This document shows, piece by piece, positions 6,883 to 14,053 of a stretch of DNA of 15,336 bases. The DNA comes from Paratractidigestivibacter sp963649365. GTDB taxonomy: Bacteria; Actinomycetota; Coriobacteriia; Coriobacteriales; Atopobiaceae. Within the stretch, counting starts at the first letter, position 1; every line of letters begins with the position of its first letter. The stretch spans positions 1 to 15,336 of the forward strand of contig CAVJHQ010000055.1 in assembly GCA_963649365.1 (NCBI GenBank), given 5' to 3'. Made by a program: the position numbers and the translations under genes. The notes beneath the pieces are model-generated. The model was not told where the DNA came from. It saw only the letters and a program-made list of their open reading frames with translations, and made no database searches.

Positions 6883-7854
6883 GTGGACAGCTTTATCGTG
6901 CCGTCTGCGGCGCTCGCCTGTGCGTGCATCGCGGCGAGCGCCGCGCTGCTCTGGCGGCGCCTGCGGGGACGTCCGCGGGCCTATTGCCTGGTCAACCTGC
7001 TGTTTCCTGCGGCGCAGCTCATGGCGGTTGCATTGGCGGCCTGGGCAACCGTCGCCTTTGGCGCGAGCGCCGCCTACTCGCTCGTCACGTCGGCGCTCGG
7101 CATGGTAGCCGCCGGCTGCAATGCGTTTCTCTTCGCCGACGTTGCCGCCACGCAGAGCCGCGAGGCGGCCGCCGCCTTTACCGATCAGGTCGCGAAGCTG
7201 CTCGAGGCGCAGCGCGAGCATCTTCTTGCTGCCCAAGGCGCGGTCGACGACGCCGACCGCATCAGGGGGACGGTAGGGGCCGGCCTCGATGCTGCCGAGC
7301 AGGCGATTCATGCCGGCGACACCGATACCGCGCGTGAGGCGTTGGAGCATCTGGTGGCAAGAATCCCGTCAAAGGGCGCCTCATGGTGCCGCAACCCGGC
7401 CCTCGACGCGCTGCTCTTGGCAAAGGCTGCGCAGGCTAAGGAGGCCGGCATCGCCTTCGAGGCACAGGTGAGCCTGCCGAGCACCCTTCCACTGCCCGAC
7501 GCGGAGGTGTGCGCTGTTCTCGCGAACCTTATTGACAACGCGCTTGCCGCCTGCGAGGCTCTGCCGGAATCGTGCCGTTTCGTGCGCGTCTCTGCCGCAG
7601 AGCACGCCGGCTTTGTTGCCCTGGCGGTGAGAAACCCGGTTACCGCGGGCTCTCGCCTTCCCAACGAGCGCTGGGAAAAGCGCCGGCAGATGAGTGCGTC
7701 CGCTTCTTTGCCCGAGCATGGTTGGGGTATCGAGATCGCCGAGGACATCGTCCGCGCCCACGAGGGGTCGCTCACCTTTGAGCTTGAGGGGCCGGGTGCG
7801 GAGGGCGACGCGCGCCCGGTCCTGGTCGCGCGGGCGGTGCTCCGAGCGGGGTAG
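6883..7854 (+). CDS. GHKL-type sensor histidine kinase-like protein lacking a clear phosphoacceptor His
   Basis: This is a 323-residue membrane sensor of the AgrC/GHKL_5 type. Seen: three hydrophobic segments (about 4-24, 34-60 and 62-85), an Ala-rich helical region (about 90-160), and the ATP-binding domain with N box VLANLIDNALAAC (212-224) and G box EHGWGIEIAEDIVRAHEGSL (279-298). The ALDALLLAK segment before it (173-181) corresponds to the usual LD-LL-K region. The expected HD-x-RNH motif is absent: the equivalent helix reads VDDADRIRGTVGAG (121-134), with His only at 113 and 143. Start GTG 6883 has GAAGGGG eight bases upstream; an earlier in-frame GTG (6814) would translate the tandem repeats. 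It is 106 nt after gatB and 238 nt before the regulator gene. Confidence 0.75.
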   Translation: MDSFIVPSAALACACIAASAALLWRRLRGRPRAYCLVNLLFPAAQLMAVALAAWATVAFGASAAYSLVTSALGMVAAGCNAFLFADVAATQSREAAAAFTDQVAKLLEAQREHLLAAQGAVDDADRIRGTVGAGLDAAEQAIHAGDTDTAREALEHLVARIPSKGASWCRNPALDALLLAKAAQAKEAGIAFEAQVSLPSTLPLPDAEVCAVLANLIDNALAACEALPESCRFVRVSAAEHAGFVALAVRNPVTAGSRLPNERWEKRRQMSASASLPEHGWGIEIAEDIVRAHEGSLTFELEGPGAEGDARPVLVARAVLRAG

Positions 7855-7884
7855 CGCGTGCGCCCGGCGGGTGGCGCATCCTGC

Positions 7885-7978
7885 CATGCCCGGTTGATCC
7901 AATGCCATCGAGCATTTCCCCGTTCGCATCGGACATGACGTCCAGCCCATCGTTTATTACATTCTGGACTTCGTCAAA
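7885..7978 (+). promoter_or_regulatory. Array of direct repeats at 21-bp spacing, probable LytTR operator
   Basis: CATCGAGCAT (7906-7915), CATCGGACAT (7927-7936) and CATCGTTTAT (7948-7957) recur every 21 bp. Degenerate copies lie at the same phase on both sides: CATGCCCGGT (7885) and CTTCGTCAAA (7969). The core ATCGTTTAT fits the published LytTR-domain consensus [TA][AC][CA]GTTN[AG][TG] at 8 of 9 positions, and 9-bp sites with 12-bp gaps are the known LytTR arrangement. The last copy abuts a weak promoter-like TAATGC (7996-8001). The array lies directly upstream of a LytTR regulator gene, so autoregulation is the natural reading. Confidence 0.65.
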
Positions 7979-8092
7979 AAGCGTGTTTCTCGGGGTAATG
8001 CTAAGGTGAGACCAATAAACACTGGTGTGGTGAAGCGGCCCGACCGGCCGGCCTTCGCGTGACCCCTGTGTGGGGGATGGGGGTGCGTCCGC

Positions 8093-8803
8093 ATGTATCG
8101 CGTTGTGATAGTCGAGGACAACGAAGTCGAGGCGGCCGAGCTGGCCGCCATGATCGCGGCGTCTTCATGCTCCAAAGAGCTGGGGCCCGCCGTCGTCGCG
8201 CACGACGCCGGAAGCGGCCTCGAGGCCATACAGTCCGGGTGCGACATCCTCTTTACCGATATCTTCTTGGGAAACGAGCAGGTGAACGGCATCGACCTGG
8301 TCGATGCCCTTGCGAGCCGCATGCCTGCCACGCAGGTCATTTACGTGTCTGGATGCCTGGAGTATGCTCCCGACCTCTACCGGACTAAGCATACGTGGTT
8401 CTTGGCCAAGCCTATTGACCAGGTCAAGCTTGAGGCGGCTCTGTGCCGCGCGCTTGAAAACCTATCGCACGAGCGCAGCGCGCCCCTGCTCGTTCGCAAC
8501 AACGGCTCGCTGATCCAGATGGTGCCCGAGCGCGTGATGTACGTCGAGAGCGATCGCCGCAAGGTGCGTATCCACGAAGCCGAGCGCACGGTCGAGATCT
8601 ACTCGAAGCTCTCCGAGATAGAGTGCAGCCTGCCTAACCAGTTCGTGCGCTGCCACAAGAGCTTCTTGGTGAATATGGACCGCATAGTCGAGCTCAACAG
8701 CGCGAATGTGGTGATGTCGAACGGCGACGTCATACCGGTGAGCCAGCGCTGCCGTAAGATGTTGCACGACAGGTTCGTTGAGCACGTGGGAAGGCTGCTC
8801 TGA
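8093..8803 (+). CDS. LytTR-family response regulator
   Basis: This 236-residue cytoplasmic transcription factor is of the AgrA/LytR type. The receiver domain (about 1-122) has the acidic pocket Glu8-Asp9, phosphoacceptor Asp56 in ILFTDIFLG, Ser86 in VIYVSG and Lys106 in FLAKPID, so all catalytic residues are present. The LytTR DNA-binding domain follows (about 132-236), with MYVESDRRKVRIH at 149-161 and FVRCHKSFLVNMDRI at 184-198. The start ATG follows a G-rich stretch that is only a weak ribosome site. The array of 21-bp-spaced repeats upstream probably binds this protein. The next gene starts 19 nt after its stop, so the two are co-transcribed. Confidence 0.92.
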   Translation: MYRVVIVEDNEVEAAELAAMIAASSCSKELGPAVVAHDAGSGLEAIQSGCDILFTDIFLGNEQVNGIDLVDALASRMPATQVIYVSGCLEYAPDLYRTKHTWFLAKPIDQVKLEAALCRALENLSHERSAPLLVRNNGSLIQMVPERVMYVESDRRKVRIHEAERTVEIYSKLSEIECSLPNQFVRCHKSFLVNMDRIVELNSANVVMSNGDVIPVSQRCRKMLHDRFVEHVGRLL

Positions 8804-8822
8804 GGCTGCCGCAGGAGTGCGT

Positions 8823-9707
8823 ATGGCTGCGTTATTGCTCTCGCTTGCGTCGTGGGGCACGACCATGGTGGTCGACTCGGCGCAGCTCTACTTCATAGCG
8901 CGCCTCGCGTGTGTGCCCAAGAGGCGCCGCTATTGGGTTGTGACGCTATTGGTGTTTTCCCTGCTCACCATACTCAAGGAGCGTTTTCTTGCCGTTGGGG
9001 CCGTCGTCTTTGTCTGCATGCTGGTGCTCCCTTGGCTGTTGTGCGGAGGCTCCCGCGGGCGGCGCACGCTGGTCGTTGCGCTGGCGACCGTCGTCATGGC
9101 GTGCTGCGAGTGCCTGGTGAGCGCGATCTGGCTGCTCGTGTCGCGGTTGCCGCTGGGGCAGGAGAGCTCGATGCAGGCGGCCCCCGTGCTCTTCTTCGCG
9201 CTGCGCGCGCTCGTCGCTGTGATCAACGTGTGGCTTGCGGATATGCTCGCGCGGCAGTTCGCGGCGGTTGCTGCAAAGGATGACCGTCGTGGGCGTCGCG
9301 TGAGAAGCGCGATTTTTACCTGGAGGTTCGCCGTCTTGGCGGCGGTGCAGGCATGCATCACCGCGACCTTGCTGTATCTGCAGGAGTTCGAGCTCAACAA
9401 CGCGCCGGTTGTGAGCGTGGGCGTATTTCTAGTGGGCGCGGTCAACATCCTCGTGCTCGCGGCGCTGGCGGTCGCCGTTTTGTATCTGCGGGACGTCGAG
9501 ACCGAGCGCGCGCGGGCGCGAGCCGTCGAGGAGGAGCTTGCGGGCACGGTTGTGCTCTACGAGGAGCTGAGCGCGCGGGCGGCGCAGGCGGCCAAGCTCC
9601 GTCATGATGCCCGCAACCACGCGACGGTCCTTATGGCGCTCGTGGACCGTGGCGAGCTCGCGGCCGCGGAGACGTATCTGGACGATGTGCGCGAGACGTA
9701 CAGGTAG
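8823..9707 (+). CDS. AgrC-like sensor with HDARNH motif but no ATP-binding domain
   Basis: The 294-residue protein has about six hydrophobic segments (roughly 2-28, 37-52, 57-74, 82-107, 120-140 and 166-222 as one or two), then a charged helix (223-258) and the phosphoacceptor motif LRHDARNH with His261. This is the layout of peptide-sensing AgrC-type kinases. It ends at residue 294 (RETYR) inside the second helix of the dimerisation domain. The N and G boxes of a kinase are missing, and only 43 nt follow before the convergent gene ends, so a missing catalytic domain cannot be recovered in another frame. The start ATG has AGGAG (8813-8817) and lies 19 nt after the regulator gene. It may be a truncated remnant or a non-catalytic partner of the first sensor. 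Confidence 0.75.
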   Translation: MAALLLSLASWGTTMVVDSAQLYFIARLACVPKRRRYWVVTLLVFSLLTILKERFLAVGAVVFVCMLVLPWLLCGGSRGRRTLVVALATVVMACCECLVSAIWLLVSRLPLGQESSMQAAPVLFFALRALVAVINVWLADMLARQFAAVAAKDDRRGRRVRSAIFTWRFAVLAAVQACITATLLYLQEFELNNAPVVSVGVFLVGAVNILVLAALAVAVLYLRDVETERARARAVEEELAGTVVLYEELSARAAQAAKLRHDARNHATVLMALVDRGELAAAETYLDDVRETYR

Positions 9708-9750
9708 GTGGCGCGCTGTGCAGGCTAAGCAGTTGAGCCGCTTGCGTTAG

Positions 9751-10332
9751 CTACTCGAGATCATTGCCCAACAAGTCCGAGATCTCGTCCTCCCATTCGT
9801 CCAAACTCTGGGCGAGCTGCCTCGCTTCGGCGATCTCGAAGTGGTCGCAGACGCCGAGCAGCACGACCTTTGCGCCGGGCTGCGCCCAATCGGGCATGAG
9901 CGACGTCTCGCGGAGAGGAAGCGTCCCGTCGACGATCTCCACCTCATCGCCGAAGGCGTATAGGCGGAACTCCTCCTCGAACTCGTCCGCGTATTCCCAG
10001 GGATAGCCCTCGAGTGCCTGCTCGGCCTTGATGAGCTCTGCGACCTTATCCATGCGGAGCGACACTGCCTGGCAGAAGAGGGCGCCGGGCACGGTTTCGC
10101 TTTCCGTCACGTACAGGCGCCGCGTCCCCTTGAGCAGCTCCGTCGGCACGGGGACGGCAAGGTTCTCCGAGACCGACGCCTCGTGCGTTCCGCAGAGAAT
10201 GGGAGGATAGCGATTCTCGTCGCGCTCGAGGGCGTCGCAGAGCTCGCGTGCCAGCCTTGGGCATGGGACCTCGGCCCCGCCGCCGAGATCGTGGCGGCTC
10301 ATCGTCGTGCTCCCGTGCAATCTTCGCGTCAC
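9751..10332 (-). CDS. Small acidic protein, possibly a diverged MraZ-like double AbrB-fold protein
   Basis: This 193-residue protein has no membrane helix and a strongly acidic C-terminus. Two halves resemble the two repeats of MraZ, a DNA-binding protein of the division cluster. Residues 49-105 (THEASVSENLAVPVPTELL...VAELIKA) follow the MraZ first repeat. Residues 121-177 (EFRLYAFGDEVEI..DGTLPLRE..DWAQPGAKVVLLGVCDHFEIAEAR) follow the second, including the VxLxGxxxxFEI ending. The conserved D-x-x-GR of both repeats is absent, and there is an N-terminal extension of about 48 residues. This is a by-eye resemblance. Start GTG 10332 has AAGGA seven bases upstream; that site overlaps the stop of the preceding zinc-ribbon gene, so the two form an operon. 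An alternative start is ATG 10302. Confidence 0.6.
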   Translation of the reverse strand: MTRRLHGSTTMSRHDLGGGAEVPCPRLARELCDALERDENRYPPILCGTHEASVSENLAVPVPTELLKGTRRLYVTESETVPGALFCQAVSLRMDKVAELIKAEQALEGYPWEYADEFEEEFRLYAFGDEVEIVDGTLPLRETSLMPDWAQPGAKVVLLGVCDHFEIAEARQLAQSLDEWEDEISDLLGNDLE

Positions 10333-10342
10333 CCGTTTTTCC

Positions 10343-11641
10343 TTATGCTGCGGCTGTTTTACTCAGCTTGTACGTGTCATTCTGCCATACGCCCAGGCCG
10401 CCTGAGGTCTCGACGTACAATTTGACCAGGCCATCGCTGGTAATTTTGAACTCTACGTACTGGTTAACTGGATTTTTGCCGCTATAAATCTTGTAAGCGG
10501 AAGAGCCTTCCTTGATGCTCAGGAGAAGGTTGGATTGAGTGACCTGCACGTCGTCAGCTGAGGAGTCGATGTCGGAGCTGTCGCATTCGTGCGGGTGCAC
10601 GGTGTAGGTGAGGTCGACAACTGCTGTTTGCGCGCTGGAATCGATGCTCTTGACGGTCAATACCGGCGGATTAGCCCGGCCTCCGTAGCAGGTATAAGAC
10701 GTGCTGCGCTTTGCCTCGAGGAGCTCGCCTGTCCAGGTGCCAACAAAGGAATCAAGACTGGAGTCGTAAGACCCTTCGTCAGCGGTGCAGTCGGTAACGG
10801 TCCAGCCGTTGTTGTCCCAGCCAAACGTCGCTTTGAGCGTGCCGCTGTAAGAACGGATTCCCTTTTGGGCGGAGATTGCCATCTTGATGGTGCCGCCCGC
10901 GCCTTGGGCAGTTTCATTTTCGGTTATGGAGCAGTTAAAGCCGTTCGCATAAAGCTCTTGGAGCTTCAGTGTTTTGCCGTCCGTGTCTTTGTGCGGGTGG
11001 TTGGTGTCCACCGTCTTCATCAAACTTGACGCACACGAGGTAAGAAGTTCCTCTGGGATGGCGGCGATGGGCTCGGCCTTATATCCGGTCTGGTCGCACA
11101 CCTCGAGCTCCCAAGCGCCGTCTTTAAGAACAAAATACGGAACGTACGTGCACGTTGCTTTTACTAGGGACCCCTCAAAGGTCGCCGTCACTTCGACGCT
11201 GCGATGGGGCAGGCCGTTCTCGTCTCCGTCTCTTATATTGTCAGATACGACTGATGTGAGCTTGCATTCGTCGGTCTTTTCCCATAGCTCGCCGAGGGAC
11301 ACGTTCAAGGTTTCGCTCTCTGAAATGCTTTGCTTAATCTGCTCATCCGTGAGCTGGGGTTTGGCGTTCGAGACTGAGAAAATGGCTACGGCTGCGACGG
11401 CCACAATGATTACCGCAGCTGCCGCAAGTCCCATTTTTACCGGGGTGGGGATTGTGCCTATTGAGCCGCGTCCCGCCGGCTTCTTTGAATCCTTGCTGTC
11501 CCCATCCCCGGGCTCGGGCTTGGGCTCTGGTTTAGGCGCAGGCTTTGGCTCGGGATTCGACCGGGTTGGAAGCCCGGTTCCGCATTCGGGGCAGAATTGT
11601 GACTGGTCCGGGATCTTCTTGCCGCAGTTTGGGCAGAACAT
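10343..11641 (-). CDS. Zinc-ribbon membrane protein with large extracytoplasmic domain
   Basis: The 432-residue protein starts with a zinc ribbon (Cys3, Cys6, Cys17, Cys20 in MFCPNCGKKI...FCPECG). A linker of Pro-Lys-Glu repeats (about 29-45) and one membrane helix (69-90) follow, then about 340 residues that should lie outside the cell. The topology (ribbon in, large part out) recalls TcaA/YvbJ-type proteins. The outer part holds two similar-looking beta-rich sections and a C-terminal FVGTWTGELLEAKRS... domain reminiscent of a small barrel. It contains several cysteines that could form disulfides. No enzyme motif is seen. Start ATG 11641 has GGAGG four bases upstream; a longer reading to 11716 lacks support. 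It precedes the MraZ-like gene by 10 nt. It has a lower G+C than the gat genes (10921-10980 is 29/60). Confidence 0.8.
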   Translation of the reverse strand: MFCPNCGKKIPDQSQFCPECGTGLPTRSNPEPKPAPKPEPKPEPGDGDSKDSKKPAGRGSIGTIPTPVKMGLAAAAVIIVAVAAVAIFSVSNAKPQLTDEQIKQSISESETLNVSLGELWEKTDECKLTSVVSDNIRDGDENGLPHRSVEVTATFEGSLVKATCTYVPYFVLKDGAWELEVCDQTGYKAEPIAAIPEELLTSCASSLMKTVDTNHPHKDTDGKTLKLQELYANGFNCSITENETAQGAGGTIKMAISAQKGIRSYSGTLKATFGWDNNGWTVTDCTADEGSYDSSLDSFVGTWTGELLEAKRSTSYTCYGGRANPPVLTVKSIDSSAQTAVVDLTYTVHPHECDSSDIDSSADDVQVTQSNLLLSIKEGSSAYKIYSGKNPVNQYVEFKITSDGLVKLYVETSGGLGVWQNDTYKLSKTAAA

Positions 11642-11880
11642 GGTGCCTCCAATAGCTGGGGTGAAGCGACACGTGACATAACGGTCGGTCTCTTGGCGGC
11701 CTGGCACAAGGCGCATGTAATGAATAACGAGCGTTTTGGCACTAATGCAGCTTCGGGAATTGCTAAGGCCGAAGCCGCATCGATTCTTACGCCAGGGCTT
11801 TTAGTTGTTACACAGGGGGTCGCGTGGCCACTGCGCTGTGCCAAATTCGGTGCATTGCAATTTGACACGAGGAGATCGTT
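11642..11880. promoter_or_regulatory. Divergent spacer of the two zinc-ribbon operons
   Basis: This 239-bp non-coding stretch must hold promoters for both directions. I see no convincing -35/-10 pair for either. Structure that is visible: GCTTCGG (11750-11756) pairs with CCGAAGC (11769-11775) around 12 bases. TTTGGCAC (11735-11742) is mirrored by GTGCCAAA (11838-11845) about 103 bp away, and a third TGGCAC lies at 11702-11707. These may be shared operator half-sites. Confidence 0.35.
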
Positions 11881-12513
11881 ATGTACTGCTGTCAATGCGG
11901 CGCGAAGATAGACGAGGGAAAGAAGTTCTGCACGCAGTGCGGGGCAAATTTGCGGCCTATGGATTCTCCGGAGCCCGATCCGGTTCCCTTGCCTGCCAAT
12001 CCTCCTAAACCCCGTTACGGGCTCATGGCGCTGGACGTCGCCATCGCCTATTGCGCGCTGTTCATGCCCTTTGTGAAGGCTAGCTTCCTGCCAGTATCGG
12101 TTACTTTGCTTGACCTTGCTAAAGGGGCCGAGAACCTCGCATCCCTTTCAAGCCTTATGGGCTCTAGTGGCAGCAGCGAAACTAACGCACTAAATATTTT
12201 AACCGGGTTCGCGTGGTTTCTGGTGGTGGCAGTGGCGGCCACGGTCGCGCTCGACCTCTACCGGGATTACAAGGGCGGGGGCAACGCGCGCAGTGCTTTT
12301 GTGGTACTCGCTGTTGCCGTGGTCGAATTCTTCTTTGTTGCCGTCGTAAGCAGCCAAATCTCCTCGTCGCTGTCTGGCTTTGGCGTTGGCTCAGTTTCGA
12401 GCAGCGTAGTCAAGTGTGGCTCGGGCGTTTGGCTGGCGGGCATTCTCGGAATCGTGTCGATTTTCATGCACGTACGCAATCATGCAGTACGTGCAGCTCA
12501 CGGAAGGAGATAA
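11881..12513 (+). CDS. Zinc-ribbon four-helix membrane protein (paralog of the gene at 13448)
   Basis: The 210-residue protein has a zinc ribbon with Cys3, Cys6, Cys17 and Cys20 (MYCCQCGAKI...FCTQCG), a Pro-rich linker (29-44), then four likely membrane helices (about 47-66, 105-126, 138-157 and 181-198). LDLYRDYKG (124-132) sits after helix 2. Between helices 1 and 2 lies a Ser/Gly-rich loop. It is a clear paralog of the gene at 13448: both share the ribbon, the MA-DVAI first helix, the D-x-YRDY-x-G motif and an SGxG loop before helix 4. The function is unknown. The ATG has AGGAG six bases upstream. It is the first gene of a four-gene plus-strand operon; the next starts five bases after its stop. 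Confidence 0.8.
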   Translation: MYCCQCGAKIDEGKKFCTQCGANLRPMDSPEPDPVPLPANPPKPRYGLMALDVAIAYCALFMPFVKASFLPVSVTLLDLAKGAENLASLSSLMGSSGSSETNALNILTGFAWFLVVAVAATVALDLYRDYKGGGNARSAFVVLAVAVVEFFFVAVVSSQISSSLSGFGVGSVSSSVVKCGSGVWLAGILGIVSIFMHVRNHAVRAAHGRR

Positions 12514-12518
12514 GCCCC

Positions 12519-13445
12519 ATGTTCTGCCCTAATTGCGGAAAGCCCGTTAACGACGGTGCGAAGTTTTGCACGTCCTGCGGTGCGAAGCTCGTAGTACTAC
12601 CGTCGTCCGCGCCTGATCCCGCGCCCCAACAAATCATCGACGTTCGTAAGGATCGTCTCGCCGAGGTCGCCAACACGGTGGCGGAAACAAAGATTGGCGA
12701 CATCCCCACCGTTGTGACCCAACAGGCCGGCGTGCTCAAGGAGAAGGTCGCTCCTGAGCTGGCGGCGCAAATCAAGAAGGCCAAGGACAGCGCGCCCTCT
12801 TCGGCCGCCGGAGCCTTGGCCACGCTCTACGAGACCCTCAAGGCGAAGAGTGCCCAGATGGCGCACGCTGCCCCGACTGATAAGCCCCTTTACCGGCCGA
12901 CCCGGGGTAAAGAGGCCACGGCCGAGAAAACCTTCATCATTGGACGTGTGTACCAGGGGCTCTGCATCGTCTTGGTCGCCGCCGTCCTTGTTGATGTGCT
13001 CACGATAGTTTCGTCTCCCGGCTTTTCCCAGGTGGGCCAGGCGTACGACTACGCAAATACCTTGGACAGCGCCTTTGGAACATCGTATACGAGCCAGCTG
13101 AATAGCTCGATGGGACAGGCCATATTCGTGCTGCTGGTCCGTGCCGCCATCGCGGGGTTTTCGATTTGGGTGCTCCACAACGGAGCAAAAAAGAACTTCG
13201 CGGGTGAGCGCTGCGGCTGCAAGCTCATGTGGTTCTCCGCCATCTATTCGGGGGTAATGCTGCTGCTGTTCATTCTTGGGGGTCTTGCTGTAGGCACATC
13301 TAACTTCGGCGCCGCGTCCGCTGTTATTGGATTTGACCCGTGGTTGCTCGCTCTTGTCGTCGCCTTGGTCTTTATGGTGTCCTCTGGAGTTATCTGGTAT
13401 CGCCGACGTGTCTATGCTGAGGTCGGCTATATATCAAGGGGTTAA
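12519..13445 (+). CDS. Zinc-ribbon membrane protein with helical linker
   Basis: The 308-residue protein opens with the same zinc ribbon (Cys3, Cys6, Cys17, Cys20 in MFCPNCGKPV...FCTSCG). A hydrophilic, probably helical segment of about 100 residues (40-140, rich in Ala, Lys and Glu) precedes four likely membrane helices (about 145-165, 199-219, 235-258 and 274-293). It ends in a short basic cytoplasmic tail. FAGERCGCK (227-235) gives a second Cys pair. Apart from the ribbon it is not obviously related to its neighbours. The start ATG lies after AAGGAGA; the open frame extends upstream to 12213 through the previous gene and is rejected. It is five bases after the previous gene and two before the next. 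The function is unknown. Confidence 0.8.
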   Translation: MFCPNCGKPVNDGAKFCTSCGAKLVVLPSSAPDPAPQQIIDVRKDRLAEVANTVAETKIGDIPTVVTQQAGVLKEKVAPELAAQIKKAKDSAPSSAAGALATLYETLKAKSAQMAHAAPTDKPLYRPTRGKEATAEKTFIIGRVYQGLCIVLVAAVLVDVLTIVSSPGFSQVGQAYDYANTLDSAFGTSYTSQLNSSMGQAIFVLLVRAAIAGFSIWVLHNGAKKNFAGERCGCKLMWFSAIYSGVMLLLFILGGLAVGTSNFGAASAVIGFDPWLLALVVALVFMVSSGVIWYRRRVYAEVGYISRG

Positions 13446-13447
13446 TT

Positions 13448-14038
13448 ATGTTCTGTCACAATTGTGGCGCGAGGGTCGATGTGGGCAAGAAGTTCTGTAC
13501 CCAGTGCGGCGCGAAGTTGCTCGGAGACCATCCTGAGCCACCGGTGCCCGGCCCTGCTCGGGGGCCTGAGTATCTCCTTATGGCGATGGACGTTGCCATA
13601 GTGCTTTGCGTATTGTTTCTTCCGGTGTTGGGTTCGGGAATCTCGTCGATCTCCTTTACCCTTCCCGATATCGCTCGGGGCCTGGGATACCTTGCCAATT
13701 TTGGAGGCTCGGGTACGAGTGACGTCTCATCTCTTACGGTGTTTTCCATGGTGGCAGGAATCATGGTCGCGGCGATCGGTGCTGCCTCGGCGTTTGATTT
13801 CTATAGGGACTATACCGGCAACGTCGGTGGTGCCGGAGGGCTTGTTGGCCTGCTGTGCGTCGCGTTCATGCTATTGATTGGTAGTGGTGTTCAGACCACG
13901 CTTGGATCCGAGCTGTCGGGCTTGGGAATCTCGTCGTCAATCGTTGGGGGCGCAGTGAGCATGGGCGTCGGTGTGTGGGCTCTGGGCATTGTTTCGACCA
14001 TCTCATATGTGCTGCACCAAGCAAGAAAAGACGGGTAA
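13448..14038 (+). CDS. Zinc-ribbon four-helix membrane protein (paralog of the gene at 11881)
   Basis: The 196-residue protein has the zinc ribbon (Cys3, Cys6, Cys17, Cys20 in MFCHNCGARV...FCTQCG), a short Pro-rich linker (29-40) and four likely membrane helices (about 42-61, 94-117, 127-146 and 166-189). Its FDFYRDYTG (116-124) matches LDLYRDYKG of the gene at 11881, and the first helix MAMDVAI matches MALDVAI, so the two arose by duplication. A different gene now lies between them. A ribosome site AAGGGG lies at the end of the previous gene, whose stop is two bases away. The function is unknown; in the operon it could form a membrane complex with its paralog. Confidence 0.8.
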   Translation: MFCHNCGARVDVGKKFCTQCGAKLLGDHPEPPVPGPARGPEYLLMAMDVAIVLCVLFLPVLGSGISSISFTLPDIARGLGYLANFGGSGTSDVSSLTVFSMVAGIMVAAIGAASAFDFYRDYTGNVGGAGGLVGLLCVAFMLLIGSGVQTTLGSELSGLGISSSIVGGAVSMGVGVWALGIVSTISYVLHQARKDG

Positions 14039-14053
14039 GTGCTGGGAGGCCCT

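Noticed and set aside
4803..6929. A 708-codon open frame on the minus strand, antisense to gatA/gatB
   Set aside because: It is a shadow of the extreme G/C codon bias; the plus strand encodes intact GatA and GatB with all motifs, and the antisense product is low-complexity (His, Arg, Gly, Ala).
7885..7978. CRISPR array
   Set aside because: The repeated element is only about 10 bp with 21-bp period, far shorter than CRISPR repeats, and no cas gene is present.
9708..9750. Frameshift that hides the missing kinase domain of the second sensor
   Set aside because: Only 43 nt separate the stop from the end of the convergent gene, and no N or G box is found downstream in any plus-strand frame, so a simple frameshift cannot explain the loss.
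12213..12518. N-terminal extension of the zinc-ribbon gene at 12519
   Set aside because: It would run through the preceding gene in another frame; ATG 12519 has a strong ribosome site and begins the conserved ribbon.
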